Part shown: positions 8,066-16,201 of the stretch, piece by piece
Layout: each line of letters starts with the position of its first letter
Numbering within the stretch: position 1 is the stretch's first letter
DNA from: DATARH01 sp050246595
GTDB taxonomy: Bacteria; Pseudomonadota; Alphaproteobacteria; ATCC43930; CGMCC-115725
Direction of reading: 5' to 3'
Length of the DNA: 25,057 nucleotides
Assembly (NCBI GenBank): GCA_050246595.1
Contig: JBFWVT010000076.1
Location: 1-25,057, forward strand
Program-made: the position numbers and the translations under genes
The notes under the pieces: generated by a model
Told to the model about the DNA's origin: nothing
Databases searched by the model: none
What the model saw: only the letters and a program-made list of their open reading frames with translations

Positions 8066-8822
8066 GCCGTCCTCTCCGCTGCTCGCGACTGCGCGGCTGA
8101 GCAAGCGGTTTGGCGGGCTGCTTGCGCTCGGCGAGGTCACGCTGGCGGTGATGCCCGGCGAACTCCACGCGATCATCGGCCCGAACGGAGCCGGCAAGAC
8201 GACGCTGATCTCGGCGCTGGCCGGCGAATTGCGCCCCGATAACGGCACGATCCGGTTCGCCGGGCGCGACATCTCGGGGCTGAGTCCGGCGCAACGGGCG
8301 GCGCTCGGAATCGCGCGCTCGTTCCAGATCACCTCGGTATTTCGCGAATTCACCGCGCTCGACAATGTCGCGCTGGCGGTGCAGGCGCGTGAAGGGCACA
8401 GCTTCCACTTCTGGCGCCCGGCTTCCCGCGACAAGCGGCTGCGCGATCCGGCACGGGCGGCATTGGCCGGGGTTGGGCTGGCCGACCGGGCCGGCACGCC
8501 GGCCGCCGTCTTGTCCCATGGCGAGCGGCGCGCGCTCGAATTGGCGATGGTGTTGGCGAGCGGGCCGCGCCTCTTGCTGCTCGACGAGCCGATGGCCGGG
8601 ATGGGGGCGGCCGAATCGGCTGAGATGATCGCTCTGCTCGCCCGCCTGAAGGGCCGGTTCGCGATTCTGCTGGTCGAGCACGATATGGATGCGGTCTTCG
8701 CACTGGCCGACCGGATCACGGTCCTGGTCTACGGGCGCGTCATCGCGAGCGGCGCGCCCGAGGCGATCCGTGCCGACCCCGAGGTGCGCCGCGCCTATCT
8801 CGGCGAAGAGGAAACCGTCTGA
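8058..8822 (+). CDS. livG: Liv-type ABC transporter ATP-binding protein LivG
   Basis: Cytoplasmic ATPase that powers the LivHM permease together with LivF. The ATG at 8058 overlaps the livM end by 8 nt; an in-frame TTG at 8025 is less likely. The 254-residue product has Walker A GPNGAGKTT (about 39-47), Q-loop RSFQITSVF, the ABC signature LSHGERRALELAM (an LSHGE variant common in this subfamily), Walker B RLLLLDEPMAGM, and the switch histidine in LLVEHDMDAVF. The ending (RRAYLGEEE) is typical of LivG. Its stop shares one base with the livF start. Confidence 0.94.
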   Translation: MAEPSSPLLATARLSKRFGGLLALGEVTLAVMPGELHAIIGPNGAGKTTLISALAGELRPDNGTIRFAGRDISGLSPAQRAALGIARSFQITSVFREFTALDNVALAVQAREGHSFHFWRPASRDKRLRDPARAALAGVGLADRAGTPAAVLSHGERRALELAMVLASGPRLLLLDEPMAGMGAAESAEMIALLARLKGRFAILLVEHDMDAVFALADRITVLVYGRVIASGAPEAIRADPEVRRAYLGEEETV

Positions 8823-9511
8823 TGCTCGAAGTCGGCGAGCTGGAAGCCGGTTATGGCGATGGAAGGGTGCTGTTTGGGGTGGACCTTACGGTCGGCGCGG
8901 GCGAGGTCGTCACCTTGCTCGGGCGCAACGGAATGGGGAAAACCACGACGATTTCGGCGATCATGGGGATCATCCGCCCGCTCGCCGGCACGGTGCGGCT
9001 AGACGGCGCGGCGATCGCGGGGCTGCCGCCGTACCGGATCGCCCGGCTCGGCCTCGGCCTTGTCCCGGAAGGACGGCAGGTCTTTCCCAACCTGACGGTG
9101 CGCGAAAACCTTGTCGCGACCGCCGTGCCGGGCGGACGCTGGGACTATGATTCCGTGCTCGATCTGTTTCCGGCGCTGCGCGAGCGGCTCGCCGCTCCGG
9201 GCGCGGTGCTGTCGGGCGGCGAGCAGCAGATGGTGGCGATCGGGCGGGCGCTGCTGACCAACCCGCGCCTGCTGCTGCTCGACGAAGCCACCGAGGGTCT
9301 GGCCCCGCGCGTGCGCGAGGAGATCTGGCGCGTGCTGGCGACGCTGAAGGCGGCCGGTCAGGCAATCCTCCTGGTCGACAAGAATGTTGCGCCGCTGCTC
9401 AGGCTCGCCGACCGGCACTACATCCTCGACCGCGGCCGCACGGTCTGGTCCGGCACTTCGGCCGAGCTGGCCGCTGACGCCGAATTGCAGCACCGGCATC
9501 TCGGGGTGTAG
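8822..9511 (+). CDS. livF: Liv-type ABC transporter ATP-binding protein LivF
   Basis: Second ATPase of the Liv importer, 229 residues. The ATG at 8822 overlaps the livG TGA by one base (TGATG), so re-initiation coupling is likely. Motifs: Walker A GRNGMGKTT (about 33-41), LGLVPEGRQVFPNLTV with the LivF-type PEGRQVFP, signature LSGGEQQMVAIGRAL (about 130-144), and Walker B LLLLDEATEGLAP. The usual switch His of IVEQN/H motifs is replaced by LLVDKNVAPLL, a common LivF variation. It ends the transport block. No substrate-binding protein gene follows, and the convergent priA stop lies 9 bp away. Confidence 0.94.
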   Translation: MLEVGELEAGYGDGRVLFGVDLTVGAGEVVTLLGRNGMGKTTTISAIMGIIRPLAGTVRLDGAAIAGLPPYRIARLGLGLVPEGRQVFPNLTVRENLVATAVPGGRWDYDSVLDLFPALRERLAAPGAVLSGGEQQMVAIGRALLTNPRLLLLDEATEGLAPRVREEIWRVLATLKAAGQAILLVDKNVAPLLRLADRHYILDRGRTVWSGTSAELAADAELQHRHLGV

Positions 9512-9520
9512 CAGCTCGCC

Positions 9521-11815
9521 TCAAAGAAAATTGTAGGGATCGATATCGACCTGCAGACGCGCCGAGCCGCCGAGGCGCACGCGGCCGAGCCACTCGTCCA
9601 GCACCGCTTGCAGATTGACGCCGCGCTTCGCCTTGACGAGGAACCGCCGACGATGCCGGCCGCGCAGGATGGCGAGCGGCGCCGGAGCCGGGCCGAGCAC
9701 CGCGACACCCGGCATCTGCGGCGCGGCGCGAGCCAGCGCGCGGGCCGCTTCATCGGCCGAATCGAGATCGGCGGCGCTGACGATCAGCGCTGCCAGCCGG
9801 CCGAACGGCGGCAGATCGGCGGCGCGGCGGGCGTCGGCCTCGGCGGCGAGAAACCCGTCGCGGTCGCCGGCGGCCAGCGCGCGCATCACCGGCTGCTCCG
9901 GCATGTAGGTCTGGACCAGCACGCGGCCGGGTCGATCTTCCCGCCCGGCGCGGCCGGCGACCTGATGGAGCAGCTGATAGGTCCGCTCGCCGGCCCGCAG
10001 ATCGCCGCCGGCCATGCCGAGATCGGCGTCGACAACCCCGACCAGGGTCAACAGCGGAAAATGGTGGCCTTTGGCGACGATCTGCGTCCCGATCAGCACG
10101 TCGTAGCAGTGCGCCGCGATCGCCTCGACCAGCTCGGAAGCGGCGCGCGGCCCGGTCAGCTGATCGCTGACCATCAGCGCGATCCGCGCTTCCGGAAAGC
10201 GCGTCGCAACCTCCTCCTTGATCCGCTCGACCCCGGGCCCGCACGGCACCAGACTGCCGCTCGCCAGGCATTCCGGGCACAGCGCCGGCACCGTCTCGGC
10301 ATGGCCGCAATGATGGCATTGCAACCGCCCGGTGAATCGGTGCTCGACCAGCCATGCGGTGCAGCTCGGACACTGCATGCGGTGGCCGCAGGCCCGGCAC
10401 AGGGTCAAGGGCGCATAGCCGCGGCGGTTGAGGAAAAACAGTACCTGCTCGTCGGCTTCCAGGGCCTGCGTCGCCGCCTCGACCAGCGGGGCCGACAGAA
10501 ACCGGCCGGTCTGCAACCGCTCCTGCCGCATATCGACGAGGTCGATCCGCGGCAGCACCGCCTGCGCGTGGCGGCGCGGCAGATGCACCCGTTCGTATCG
10601 CCCGCGCTCGATATTGACCACCGTCTCCAGAGACGGTGTCGCCGATACCAGGACGATCGGGATGCGCGCCACCGAAGCGCGCAGCACCGCCATGTCGCGC
10701 GCCTGATACGCGACCCCGTCATCCTGCTTGTAGGACGGGTCGTGCTCCTCGTCGACGATGATCAGACCAAGATCCGGGAAGGGCAGGAACAGCGCCGAGC
10801 GCGCTCCGACAACCACCCGCGCCCGGCCGCTGGCAACCGCGCGCCAGGTGTTCCGCCGCGTCGCCTGGCCGATCTCGGAATGCCACTGCGCCGGCTCTGT
10901 CCCGAAGCGGCGGCGGAACCGGTCGAGCCACTGCGCGCCAAGCGCGATTTCGGGGAGCAGCACCAGGATTTGGCGCCCGGCATCGAGCGCCGCCGCGATC
11001 GAGGCGAAATAGGTCTCGGTCTTGCCCGAGCCGGTGACCCCGTCGAGCACCGTGACGCTGAACCCGGCGGCACCGGTCCGTTCGAGCAGACGCCGCGCCG
11101 CGAGAAGCTGATCCGGCGACAGTTTCGCGGCATCGTTCTGCCGGTCGGCGGAGAGCGGAGCTGGCAGCGTGCCGGGAACCCGGCTCTCCTCAACCAGGCC
11201 GGCCGCGATCAGACCGCGCACCACCGCCGCACTGCTTCCGGCGCGCCGCGCGACCTCGGCAATCGAGACTGCCCCACCGTCGTGCAACGCTTCCAGCACG
11301 CGCCGCCGGGCGTGAGTGAGTTTTCTGTCGCCTCTGTTGTCATCGCTTCCTGGGCCGTCGAGCGCGGCCAGACCGGCCGGCGTAATGTCGCAGACCCGGC
11401 GCGGCGGCAGTGGCAGCAGCGCCGCCTCGACGCTCATCGCCATGCGCAGCACCGCGCCGAGCGGGGCCAGCGTGTAGGCCGCGACCCGGTCGATAAAGCG
11501 CCGCAGCTCCGGCCGCAGGGGCGGGGTCGGCAGGATCTCGATCACCGGCTTCAGCCGCTCGGCCGGGACCTCGCCGTCCGATTGGCCGTCCCAGACGACC
11601 CCGATGACGCGGCGCGAACCGAGACCGACGCGCACGAACTGACCCGGAAGCGGGGCGGCGCCAGCCTCCGGCGGCCGGTAGTCCAGAGCGCCGCGCAGCG
11701 GCAGCGGCAGCAGAACCCTGACCGGCGACCCCGACGCGGCGCCGGCAGCCTCCGCCGAGCCGCTGGCCCGAGGCATCGGCGGGAACGCTATTGCGGGCAC
11801 GTTCGGCACCCCCAT
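9521..11815 (-). CDS. priA: replication restart helicase PriA (primosomal protein N')
   Basis: 3'-5' helicase that recognises stalled forks and reloads the replisome. Counting from ATG 11815 (764 residues): an N-terminal DNA-binding domain (VRVLLPLPLRGALDYRPPE at about 32-50), then a winged-helix region. The helicase core has Walker A DGVTGSGKTETY (258-269), DEEHD (355-359), SATPSLETV, and GTQIVAKGHHFP. Eight zinc-site cysteines fall in four CxxC pairs (CRACGHRMQCPSC and CHHCG...CPEC, about 473-516). The frame stays open upstream to 11965, which would overlap the divergent mlaC-like gene by 30 nt. Start choice is uncertain: 11815 and 11776 both precede the conserved region and neither has a strong ribosome binding site. 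Length fits the family (about 730-760). It converges on livF with 9 bp between stops. Confidence 0.92.
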   Translation of the reverse strand: MGVPNVPAIAFPPMPRASGSAEAAGAASGSPVRVLLPLPLRGALDYRPPEAGAAPLPGQFVRVGLGSRRVIGVVWDGQSDGEVPAERLKPVIEILPTPPLRPELRRFIDRVAAYTLAPLGAVLRMAMSVEAALLPLPPRRVCDITPAGLAALDGPGSDDNRGDRKLTHARRRVLEALHDGGAVSIAEVARRAGSSAAVVRGLIAAGLVEESRVPGTLPAPLSADRQNDAAKLSPDQLLAARRLLERTGAAGFSVTVLDGVTGSGKTETYFASIAAALDAGRQILVLLPEIALGAQWLDRFRRRFGTEPAQWHSEIGQATRRNTWRAVASGRARVVVGARSALFLPFPDLGLIIVDEEHDPSYKQDDGVAYQARDMAVLRASVARIPIVLVSATPSLETVVNIERGRYERVHLPRRHAQAVLPRIDLVDMRQERLQTGRFLSAPLVEAATQALEADEQVLFFLNRRGYAPLTLCRACGHRMQCPSCTAWLVEHRFTGRLQCHHCGHAETVPALCPECLASGSLVPCGPGVERIKEEVATRFPEARIALMVSDQLTGPRAASELVEAIAAHCYDVLIGTQIVAKGHHFPLLTLVGVVDADLGMAGGDLRAGERTYQLLHQVAGRAGREDRPGRVLVQTYMPEQPVMRALAAGDRDGFLAAEADARRAADLPPFGRLAALIVSAADLDSADEAARALARAAPQMPGVAVLGPAPAPLAILRGRHRRRFLVKAKRGVNLQAVLDEWLGRVRLGGSARLQVDIDPYNFL

Positions 11816-11935
11816 GGTAAAGACTTCATAACTCAACCGCGGATATATCAGCGCAAGAAAGCCGTGGAATGCTGACGCGCGGCGCTCCGCAGCGTTCTCC
11901 ATGCGTGCCGTAACCCGTACCAGCCCCGAGAGATC

Positions 11936-12547
11936 ATGCAAGTGTTCAGACGCAAGATTCTTCACGCAATCGGCATCTCCCTGCTAATGTCAGCCTGTCT
12001 TGGCGCAACTCCGCAGGGCGCCGCCGCGCAGGACGCAACATCGTTCATCAGCAGTCTTGGATCTCACGGGCTCCAGGCGCTGAGCCCGTCGCTGCCGCGG
12101 GCGCAACAAGAGGCGCATTTCCGGCAACTGCTCGAAAGCAACTTCGATCTCGCCGGGATCTCGCGCTTTGTGCTCGGCCCCTATGCACGTTCGATGTCGC
12201 CGGCCGCGCAACAGCAATTCGAGCCGCTGTTCCGCGATTATCTCACGCGGGTCTATGTGACCCGGCTCAGCCGATACGCCGACGCACCGTTCCGAGTCAC
12301 CGGCAGCCGGCCCTGGGGCGGCGAAACCGTGGTTACAAGTCAAGTATATGCCGGCGGTTCGCCGGCCGAACTCGATTGGCACGTGCAGAACCGCAACGGA
12401 CGCTTTCTCGTGACCGATGTCGTCGTCGGCGGGGTCAGCATGAAGGCCACGCAGCGCAGCGAATTCGCGTCGATCATCCAGCGCAACGGCGGGCAACCGG
12501 ATGTCCTGGTCGCGGTATTGCGACAGCAGCTCGCGCAGGCCCGTTGA
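11936..12547 (+). CDS. MlaC/Ttg2D-family periplasmic phospholipid-binding protein
   Basis: Members carry phospholipids across the periplasm between an outer-membrane complex and the MlaFEDB transporter. The 203-residue product starts at ATG 11936 (GAGAG 5 nt upstream) with a signal peptide, probably cut after Ala31 (GAAA^QD). A cysteine at 21 (LLMSAC) makes a weak lipobox that I consider less likely. The mature part matches the MlaC fold: FRQLLESNFDLAGISRFVLG, SPAAQQQFEPLFRDYLTRVY, WHVQNRNGRFLVTDVVVGGVSM, and QRSEFASIIQRNGG near the end. No mlaE, F, D or B is adjacent, so this is an orphan copy. It is divergent from priA across about 120 bp. Confidence 0.88.
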   Translation: MQVFRRKILHAIGISLLMSACLGATPQGAAAQDATSFISSLGSHGLQALSPSLPRAQQEAHFRQLLESNFDLAGISRFVLGPYARSMSPAAQQQFEPLFRDYLTRVYVTRLSRYADAPFRVTGSRPWGGETVVTSQVYAGGSPAELDWHVQNRNGRFLVTDVVVGGVSMKATQRSEFASIIQRNGGQPDVLVAVLRQQLAQAR

Positions 12548-12578
12548 TCCCTTGCCCCCGCCGAACCCGTTCGGGGCG

Positions 12579-12610
12579 GCTCCCGCGCAATTGCACGAAT
12601 GCGCGGGAGC
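12579..12610. terminator. perfect 11-bp hairpin after the mlaC-like gene, possible terminator
   Basis: GCTCCCGCGCA (12579-12589) and TGCGCGGGAGC (12600-12610) are perfect complements around a 10-nt loop, 32 bp after the mlaC-like stop. No T-run follows on the plus strand and no A-run precedes it, so it is not a textbook intrinsic terminator. In a high-GC genome it may still pause RNA polymerase or protect the transcript end. Confidence 0.45.
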
Positions 12611-12720
12611 AAGGCCGGATTGGAATGTCAGGACGCTATCGCCGTGCAATCTGATGTGACGCGGCACAGCCCGGATTGATATCATCGCGCGGGTCGGGAT
12701 TGCCCGAGAGGATCTGCGCG

Positions 12721-13269
12721 ATGCGGTTTACCGCCGTCCGGCTTGCTTGGCTTGGGGTCGCAATGACCGCCGCGGCGGTGTCCGCGTGCGCCCCGGTTGA
12801 GCGCAACACCGTCGAGGTCGGGCGCGTGTACGTGGACACTGTCGGGATCGAGCCTGTCGCCATCCCCGAACTTGTCCGCGCCGACCCCGAGGAGGTCGCC
12901 GAACGGGCCTTTGTCGGAGGAGCCCTGGGGGCGATGCTGGGCGCCGGCTTCGCCGCCACGGCATCGGCCAACCCGGCTTTCGGCGCCATCATCGGCGGAC
13001 CGGCCGGCGCCGCTATCGGCACGGTGGTCGGGATCGCGACCGCCCGGCCGCTGCCGAGTTATGCGTCGATCGTGGTCCCGGCCGCACCCGTCATCCCCGG
13101 CTTTTACGACATTTGGCCTCCGGGATATCGCTCGCCGCCACCCCGGGCTCAGGTGCCGCCGCCGCCCGAGCGGAACCCGGCGCTCGCCGCAACGGACACC
13201 CCCGGAGAGGGTTCCCTACCCGCCGGCGGACTGGCCCCGGTCGCGACCTCGCTGCCGGCTCCGCTGTGA
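12721..13269 (+). CDS. glycine-zipper lipoprotein of unknown function
   Basis: The 182-residue product starts at ATG 12721 with GAGAGG upstream and has a clear lipoprotein signal ending in VSAC, with Cys23 as the lipidated residue. After an acidic segment (ADPEEVAERAF) comes a glycine-zipper stretch at about 65-105 (GGALGAMLGAGFAAT, FGAIIGGPAGAAIG, GTVVGIATA) that could insert in or pack against the membrane. The C-terminus is Pro-rich (PPPRAQVPPPPER). I do not recognise a named family; glycine-zipper lipoproteins of the SlyB/OmpA-domain-less type are the nearest comparison. It stands alone between two likely transcription boundaries, upstream of lgt, the enzyme that would lipidate it. Confidence 0.8.
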   Translation: MRFTAVRLAWLGVAMTAAAVSACAPVERNTVEVGRVYVDTVGIEPVAIPELVRADPEEVAERAFVGGALGAMLGAGFAATASANPAFGAIIGGPAGAAIGTVVGIATARPLPSYASIVVPAAPVIPGFYDIWPPGYRSPPPRAQVPPPPERNPALAATDTPGEGSLPAGGLAPVATSLPAPL

Positions 13270-13344
13270 TCTGATGCGGCGGAAGGTCCGGTCTGCCGAA
13301 TCGCTCGTTGCCGGTGTGCCCGCCCCGGCTTGCCCGCCACCGGC

Positions 13345-13373
13345 TTGCTCGCCATTGGGGCGCCGCCTATAAC
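13345..13373 (+). promoter_or_regulatory. candidate promoter for the lgt operon
   Basis: TTGCTC (13345-13350) is followed after exactly 17 bp by TATAAC (13368-13373, five of six to the sigma-70 -10 consensus), placing transcription start near 13380, about 43 bp before the lgt ATG. The -35 shares only TTG with the consensus. It is one of few TATAA-like sequences in this GC-rich stretch. Confidence 0.35.
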
Positions 13374-13378
13374 CGCGC

Positions 13379-13398
13379 CGCGAGCGCGCCCGCTCGCG
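13379..13398 (+). other. 8-bp perfect hairpin in the lgt leader
   Basis: CGCGAGCG (13379-13386) and CGCTCGCG (13391-13398) are complementary around a 4-nt loop, just after the candidate promoter and 24 nt before the lgt start. The stem would form at the extreme 5' end of the transcript. Function unknown; 5'-end protection or leader regulation are possibilities. Confidence 0.4.
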
Positions 13399-13422
13399 CC
13401 CGCTCACCTCTGATCGGCGCCG

Positions 13423-14238
13423 ATGCCGCTTTTCGCAATCCCGTTTCCCGCCATTGACCCGGTCGCGATCGCGATCGGTCCCTTCGCAATCCGCTGGTAC
13501 GCGCTCGCCTATATCGCCGGCCTGCTGCTCGGATGGCGCTATTGTCTCGCGCTTGCCGACCGCCCGCCACGCTTTGTGCGGCGGCACGACATCGACGATT
13601 TCCTGGTCTGGGCGACGCTCGGCATCGTCCTCGGGGGCCGGTTCGGCTACGTGCTGTTCTACAATCCGGCCTATTATCTCGCGCACCCGGTCGAGGCGCT
13701 CTACCTCTGGCAAGGCGGAATGTCGTTTCACGGCGGCGCGATCGGCGTGATTCTCGTGATCTGGATATACGGCCGACTCCGGGGAATCCCACTGCTGGCG
13801 TTTGGCGACATCATCTGCGCCGCGGTGCCGATCGGGCTGTTCTTCGGGCGGATCGCCAATTTCATCAACGGCGAACTGTACGGGCGCGTTACCGAAATGC
13901 CCTGGGCAGTCGTGTTTCCGGCCGGCGGGATGCTGCCGCGGCATCCCAGCCAGCTATACGAGGCGCTTTGCGAGGGGCTGCTGCTGTTCGTGCTGCTGTT
14001 CATGGCCGAACGCGCCGGCGCGCGCCGCTATCCGGGCATGATCTGCGGCCTCTTTCTCGCCGGCTATGCCGTCGCGCGAATGTCGGGCGAATTGTTCCGG
14101 CAACCGGATGCGCAGATCGGCTTTCTGATCTTTGGCACAACGATGGGGCAATTGCTGTCGATCCCGCTGCTGCTCGCCGGCATCGCGCTGATCGTATGGG
14201 CGCGCGGACGGCCGGCCGCTTTCGGCGGCCCTGTCTGA
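13423..14238 (+). CDS. lgt: prolipoprotein diacylglyceryl transferase
   Basis: Inner-membrane enzyme that transfers diacylglycerol from phosphatidylglycerol to the lipobox cysteine of prolipoproteins. The 271-residue product has the expected multi-span layout. His103 (SFHGG) and Arg143 lie in the Lgt signature GRIANFINGELYGR (142-155), close to the positions known in E. coli Lgt. HPSQLYEA (about 174-181) and the C-terminal GTTMGQLLSIPL are also family features. The start is ATG 13423 without a strong Shine-Dalgarno sequence. It is followed after 6 bp by the MidA-type methyltransferase, so it heads an apparent operon that continues through pgeF and a lipoprotein gene. Confidence 0.96.
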   Translation: MPLFAIPFPAIDPVAIAIGPFAIRWYALAYIAGLLLGWRYCLALADRPPRFVRRHDIDDFLVWATLGIVLGGRFGYVLFYNPAYYLAHPVEALYLWQGGMSFHGGAIGVILVIWIYGRLRGIPLLAFGDIICAAVPIGLFFGRIANFINGELYGRVTEMPWAVVFPAGGMLPRHPSQLYEALCEGLLLFVLLFMAERAGARRYPGMICGLFLAGYAVARMSGELFRQPDAQIGFLIFGTTMGQLLSIPLLLAGIALIVWARGRPAAFGGPV

Positions 14239-14244
14239 ACCGGG

Positions 14245-15387
14245 ATGCCGGTCTCCGCCAGCCTCGCCGCCAGGATAGCCCGGCGCATCCGGCGCGAGGG
14301 ACCGCTGTCGATTGCCGCCTATATGGCGATCGCGCTGCATGACTCGGAGGCCGGATATTACGCCAGACGCGACCCGTTCGGCGCCGCCGGCGACTTTGTC
14401 ACCGCACCCGAGATCAGCCAGATATTCGGCGAGCTGATCGGCGCCTGCCTGATCGATTTCTGGCTGCACATCGGACGGCCCGATCCGGTCATTCTCGCCG
14501 AGCTTGGTCCGGGCCGCGGCACGCTGATAGCCGATTTGCTGCGTGCCGCCCGCGCCGTCCCCGAGTTCCGCCGGGCCTTGCGGCTCAACCTGGTCGAGAC
14601 CAGCCCGGTGCTGCGAGACGAGCAGCAGCGCCGTCTCGCCCCCGCCGCGCCCGAGATCGTGCCGCACTTCGCCGACGGCATCGACGCGCTGCCGGACGGT
14701 CCGCTGCTGCTTGTCGCCAACGAGTTCCTCGACGCGCTGCCGATTCGGCAACTGGTCCGCAGCCGCGGCTTCTGGGCCGAACGGTTTGTCACGCTCGATG
14801 ACGGCGCGGGACCCGGATCGGAGCGCCTGGTTTTTGTTGAAGGACCGGAAAGTCCCGCCCTGGCGCTGCTGGTGCCGCCGGGCTTGCGCGCCGCGCCGCC
14901 CGGCACATTGGTGGAAATATGTCCGGCCGCCGCCGCTCTCGCTACGTTGCTCAGCGACCGCTTGGCGCGCCGGCGCGGCATGGCGCTGTTTATCGATTAC
15001 GGCTATTTCCCGAGCATGCCCGGCGCGACGCTGGCTGCGGTGCGCCGCCATCAGGGAACAGCGATCCTCGACGCGCCCGGAGAGGCGGACATCAGCGCCC
15101 ATGTCGATTTTGCGGCTTTCGCCGACGCTGCCGACGCGGCTGGCGCCGCGTCGCATGGTCCGGTACCGCAGCGCGACTTTCTGCTGGCCCTGGGCGGCGA
15201 GGCGCGCCTCGCGGCGCTGTCGCGGCGAGCCAACCCGGCGCAGCTCGCCGCGCTGAAAAGCGGGTTCGCGCGCTTGATCGATCCGGCGCAGATGGGCAAT
15301 TTGTTCAAGGTGCTGGCCTTGACCTCGCCGGGCCTGAAACCGCCGGCCGGGTTGGCCCGGCACAGGGTTCCGGCACAGGATCAATGA
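14245..15387 (+). CDS. SAM-dependent methyltransferase, MidA/NDUFAF7 family (COG1565)
   Basis: Homologues of mitochondrial NDUFAF7, which methylates an arginine of a complex I subunit; the bacterial role is less clear. The 380-residue product opens with the family-typical SIAAYMAIALHDSEAGYYA (22-40), DPFGAAGDFVTAPEISQIFG (43-62), then the SAM-binding motif AELGPGRGTL (85-94). It continues with VANEFLDALPIRQL and LFIDYGYFPS, and ends with a region containing PQRDFLLALGGEARL and FKVLALTSPGL. The start at ATG 14245 lies 6 bp after the lgt stop, indicating co-transcription. The order lgt - MidA - pgeF recurs in alphaproteobacteria. Confidence 0.9.
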   Translation: MPVSASLAARIARRIRREGPLSIAAYMAIALHDSEAGYYARRDPFGAAGDFVTAPEISQIFGELIGACLIDFWLHIGRPDPVILAELGPGRGTLIADLLRAARAVPEFRRALRLNLVETSPVLRDEQQRRLAPAAPEIVPHFADGIDALPDGPLLLVANEFLDALPIRQLVRSRGFWAERFVTLDDGAGPGSERLVFVEGPESPALALLVPPGLRAAPPGTLVEICPAAAALATLLSDRLARRRGMALFIDYGYFPSMPGATLAAVRRHQGTAILDAPGEADISAHVDFAAFADAADAAGAASHGPVPQRDFLLALGGEARLAALSRRANPAQLAALKSGFARLIDPAQMGNLFKVLALTSPGLKPPAGLARHRVPAQDQ

Positions 15388-15411
15388 CGATTGCGCGACG
15401 ATGAGCCCGCC

Positions 15412-16194
15412 ATGCTGATTGCCATTGGGGCGCTTGCCGAGTTTCCCGGAGCCGATCCGGGAATCCGGCACGCCTTTTTCACCCGCCGGGGCGGGGTCAG
15501 CGGCGGCGCGTTCGCGTCGCTGAATTGCGGTTTCGGTTCGCGCGACACGCCGGGCAATGTCGAACAGAACCGCGCGATCGCGGCTTCCCGGCTTGGGGTT
15601 GCAGCGGATCGGCTGGTCAGCTGTCATCAGGTTCACGGCACGACCGCGATCACGGTCGAGGGCGCGTGGCGGCGCCAGGAGAACCCCCGTGCCGACGCGA
15701 TGGTGACATCGGTGCCGGGCATCGCACTCGGCGTGCTCGCGGCCGATTGCGCGCCGGTTCTGTTCGCCGATCCCGAGGCGCGAATCATCGGCGCGGCGCA
15801 TGGCGGCTGGCGCGGCGCGCTGGCCGGAATCATGGAGGCGACTGTCGCGGCGATGGCCCGGCTCGGCGCCTGTCCCGAACGGGTCCAAGCAGGCATCGGT
15901 CCCTGCATTGCGCAGCCCTCTTACGAAGTCGGGCCGGAATTCCACGAAACATTCATCGCCGCCGATCCCCGGAACCGCGGCTTTTTCCGGCCCGCCATAC
16001 GTTCCGGCCATTTCCTGTTCGATCTGCCGGGATATATCGCGCACCGCCTGTCGCTGCTCGGCCTCGCCGCGGTCGAGCGGACGCCGCACGACACGGCTGC
16101 CGAGGAGGATCTGTTCTTCAGCTACCGGCGCGCCTGCCTGCGCGGCGAACCGGATTACGGCCGCGGTCTCGCGGCGATCGCGCTCGCGCCCTGA
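15412..16194 (+). CDS. pgeF: peptidoglycan editing factor PgeF (YfiH/LACC1 family)
   Basis: Family once annotated as laccase or polyphenol oxidase; E. coli YfiH is reported to keep L-Ser out of the muropeptide position of L-Ala, and the mammalian relative LACC1 acts on purine nucleosides. The 260-residue product (from ATG 15412; an in-frame TTG at 15391 is a weaker choice) begins HAFFTRRGGVSGG at 20-32. It carries the conserved metal ligands His75 (CHQVHG), Cys113 (AADCAPV) and His130 (GAAHGGWRG). GPCIAQPSYEVG (163-174) and a final FFSYRRACLRGEPDYGRG also match the family. It lies 24 bp after the methyltransferase, in the same operon. Confidence 0.93.
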   Translation: MLIAIGALAEFPGADPGIRHAFFTRRGGVSGGAFASLNCGFGSRDTPGNVEQNRAIAASRLGVAADRLVSCHQVHGTTAITVEGAWRRQENPRADAMVTSVPGIALGVLAADCAPVLFADPEARIIGAAHGGWRGALAGIMEATVAAMARLGACPERVQAGIGPCIAQPSYEVGPEFHETFIAADPRNRGFFRPAIRSGHFLFDLPGYIAHRLSLLGLAAVERTPHDTAAEEDLFFSYRRACLRGEPDYGRGLAAIALAP

Positions 16195-16201
16195 CCGCGC
16201 G

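Noticed and set aside
9608..11875. 755-codon open frame opposite priA
   Set aside because: Antisense to a certain priA; composition is Arg/Asp/Gln-rich without motifs.
11993..12001. Lipobox-like LLMSAC in the MlaC-like protein
   Set aside because: Met at -3 is poor, and a good signal peptidase I site (GAAA^QD) lies ten residues later; MlaC proteins are usually soluble periplasmic proteins.
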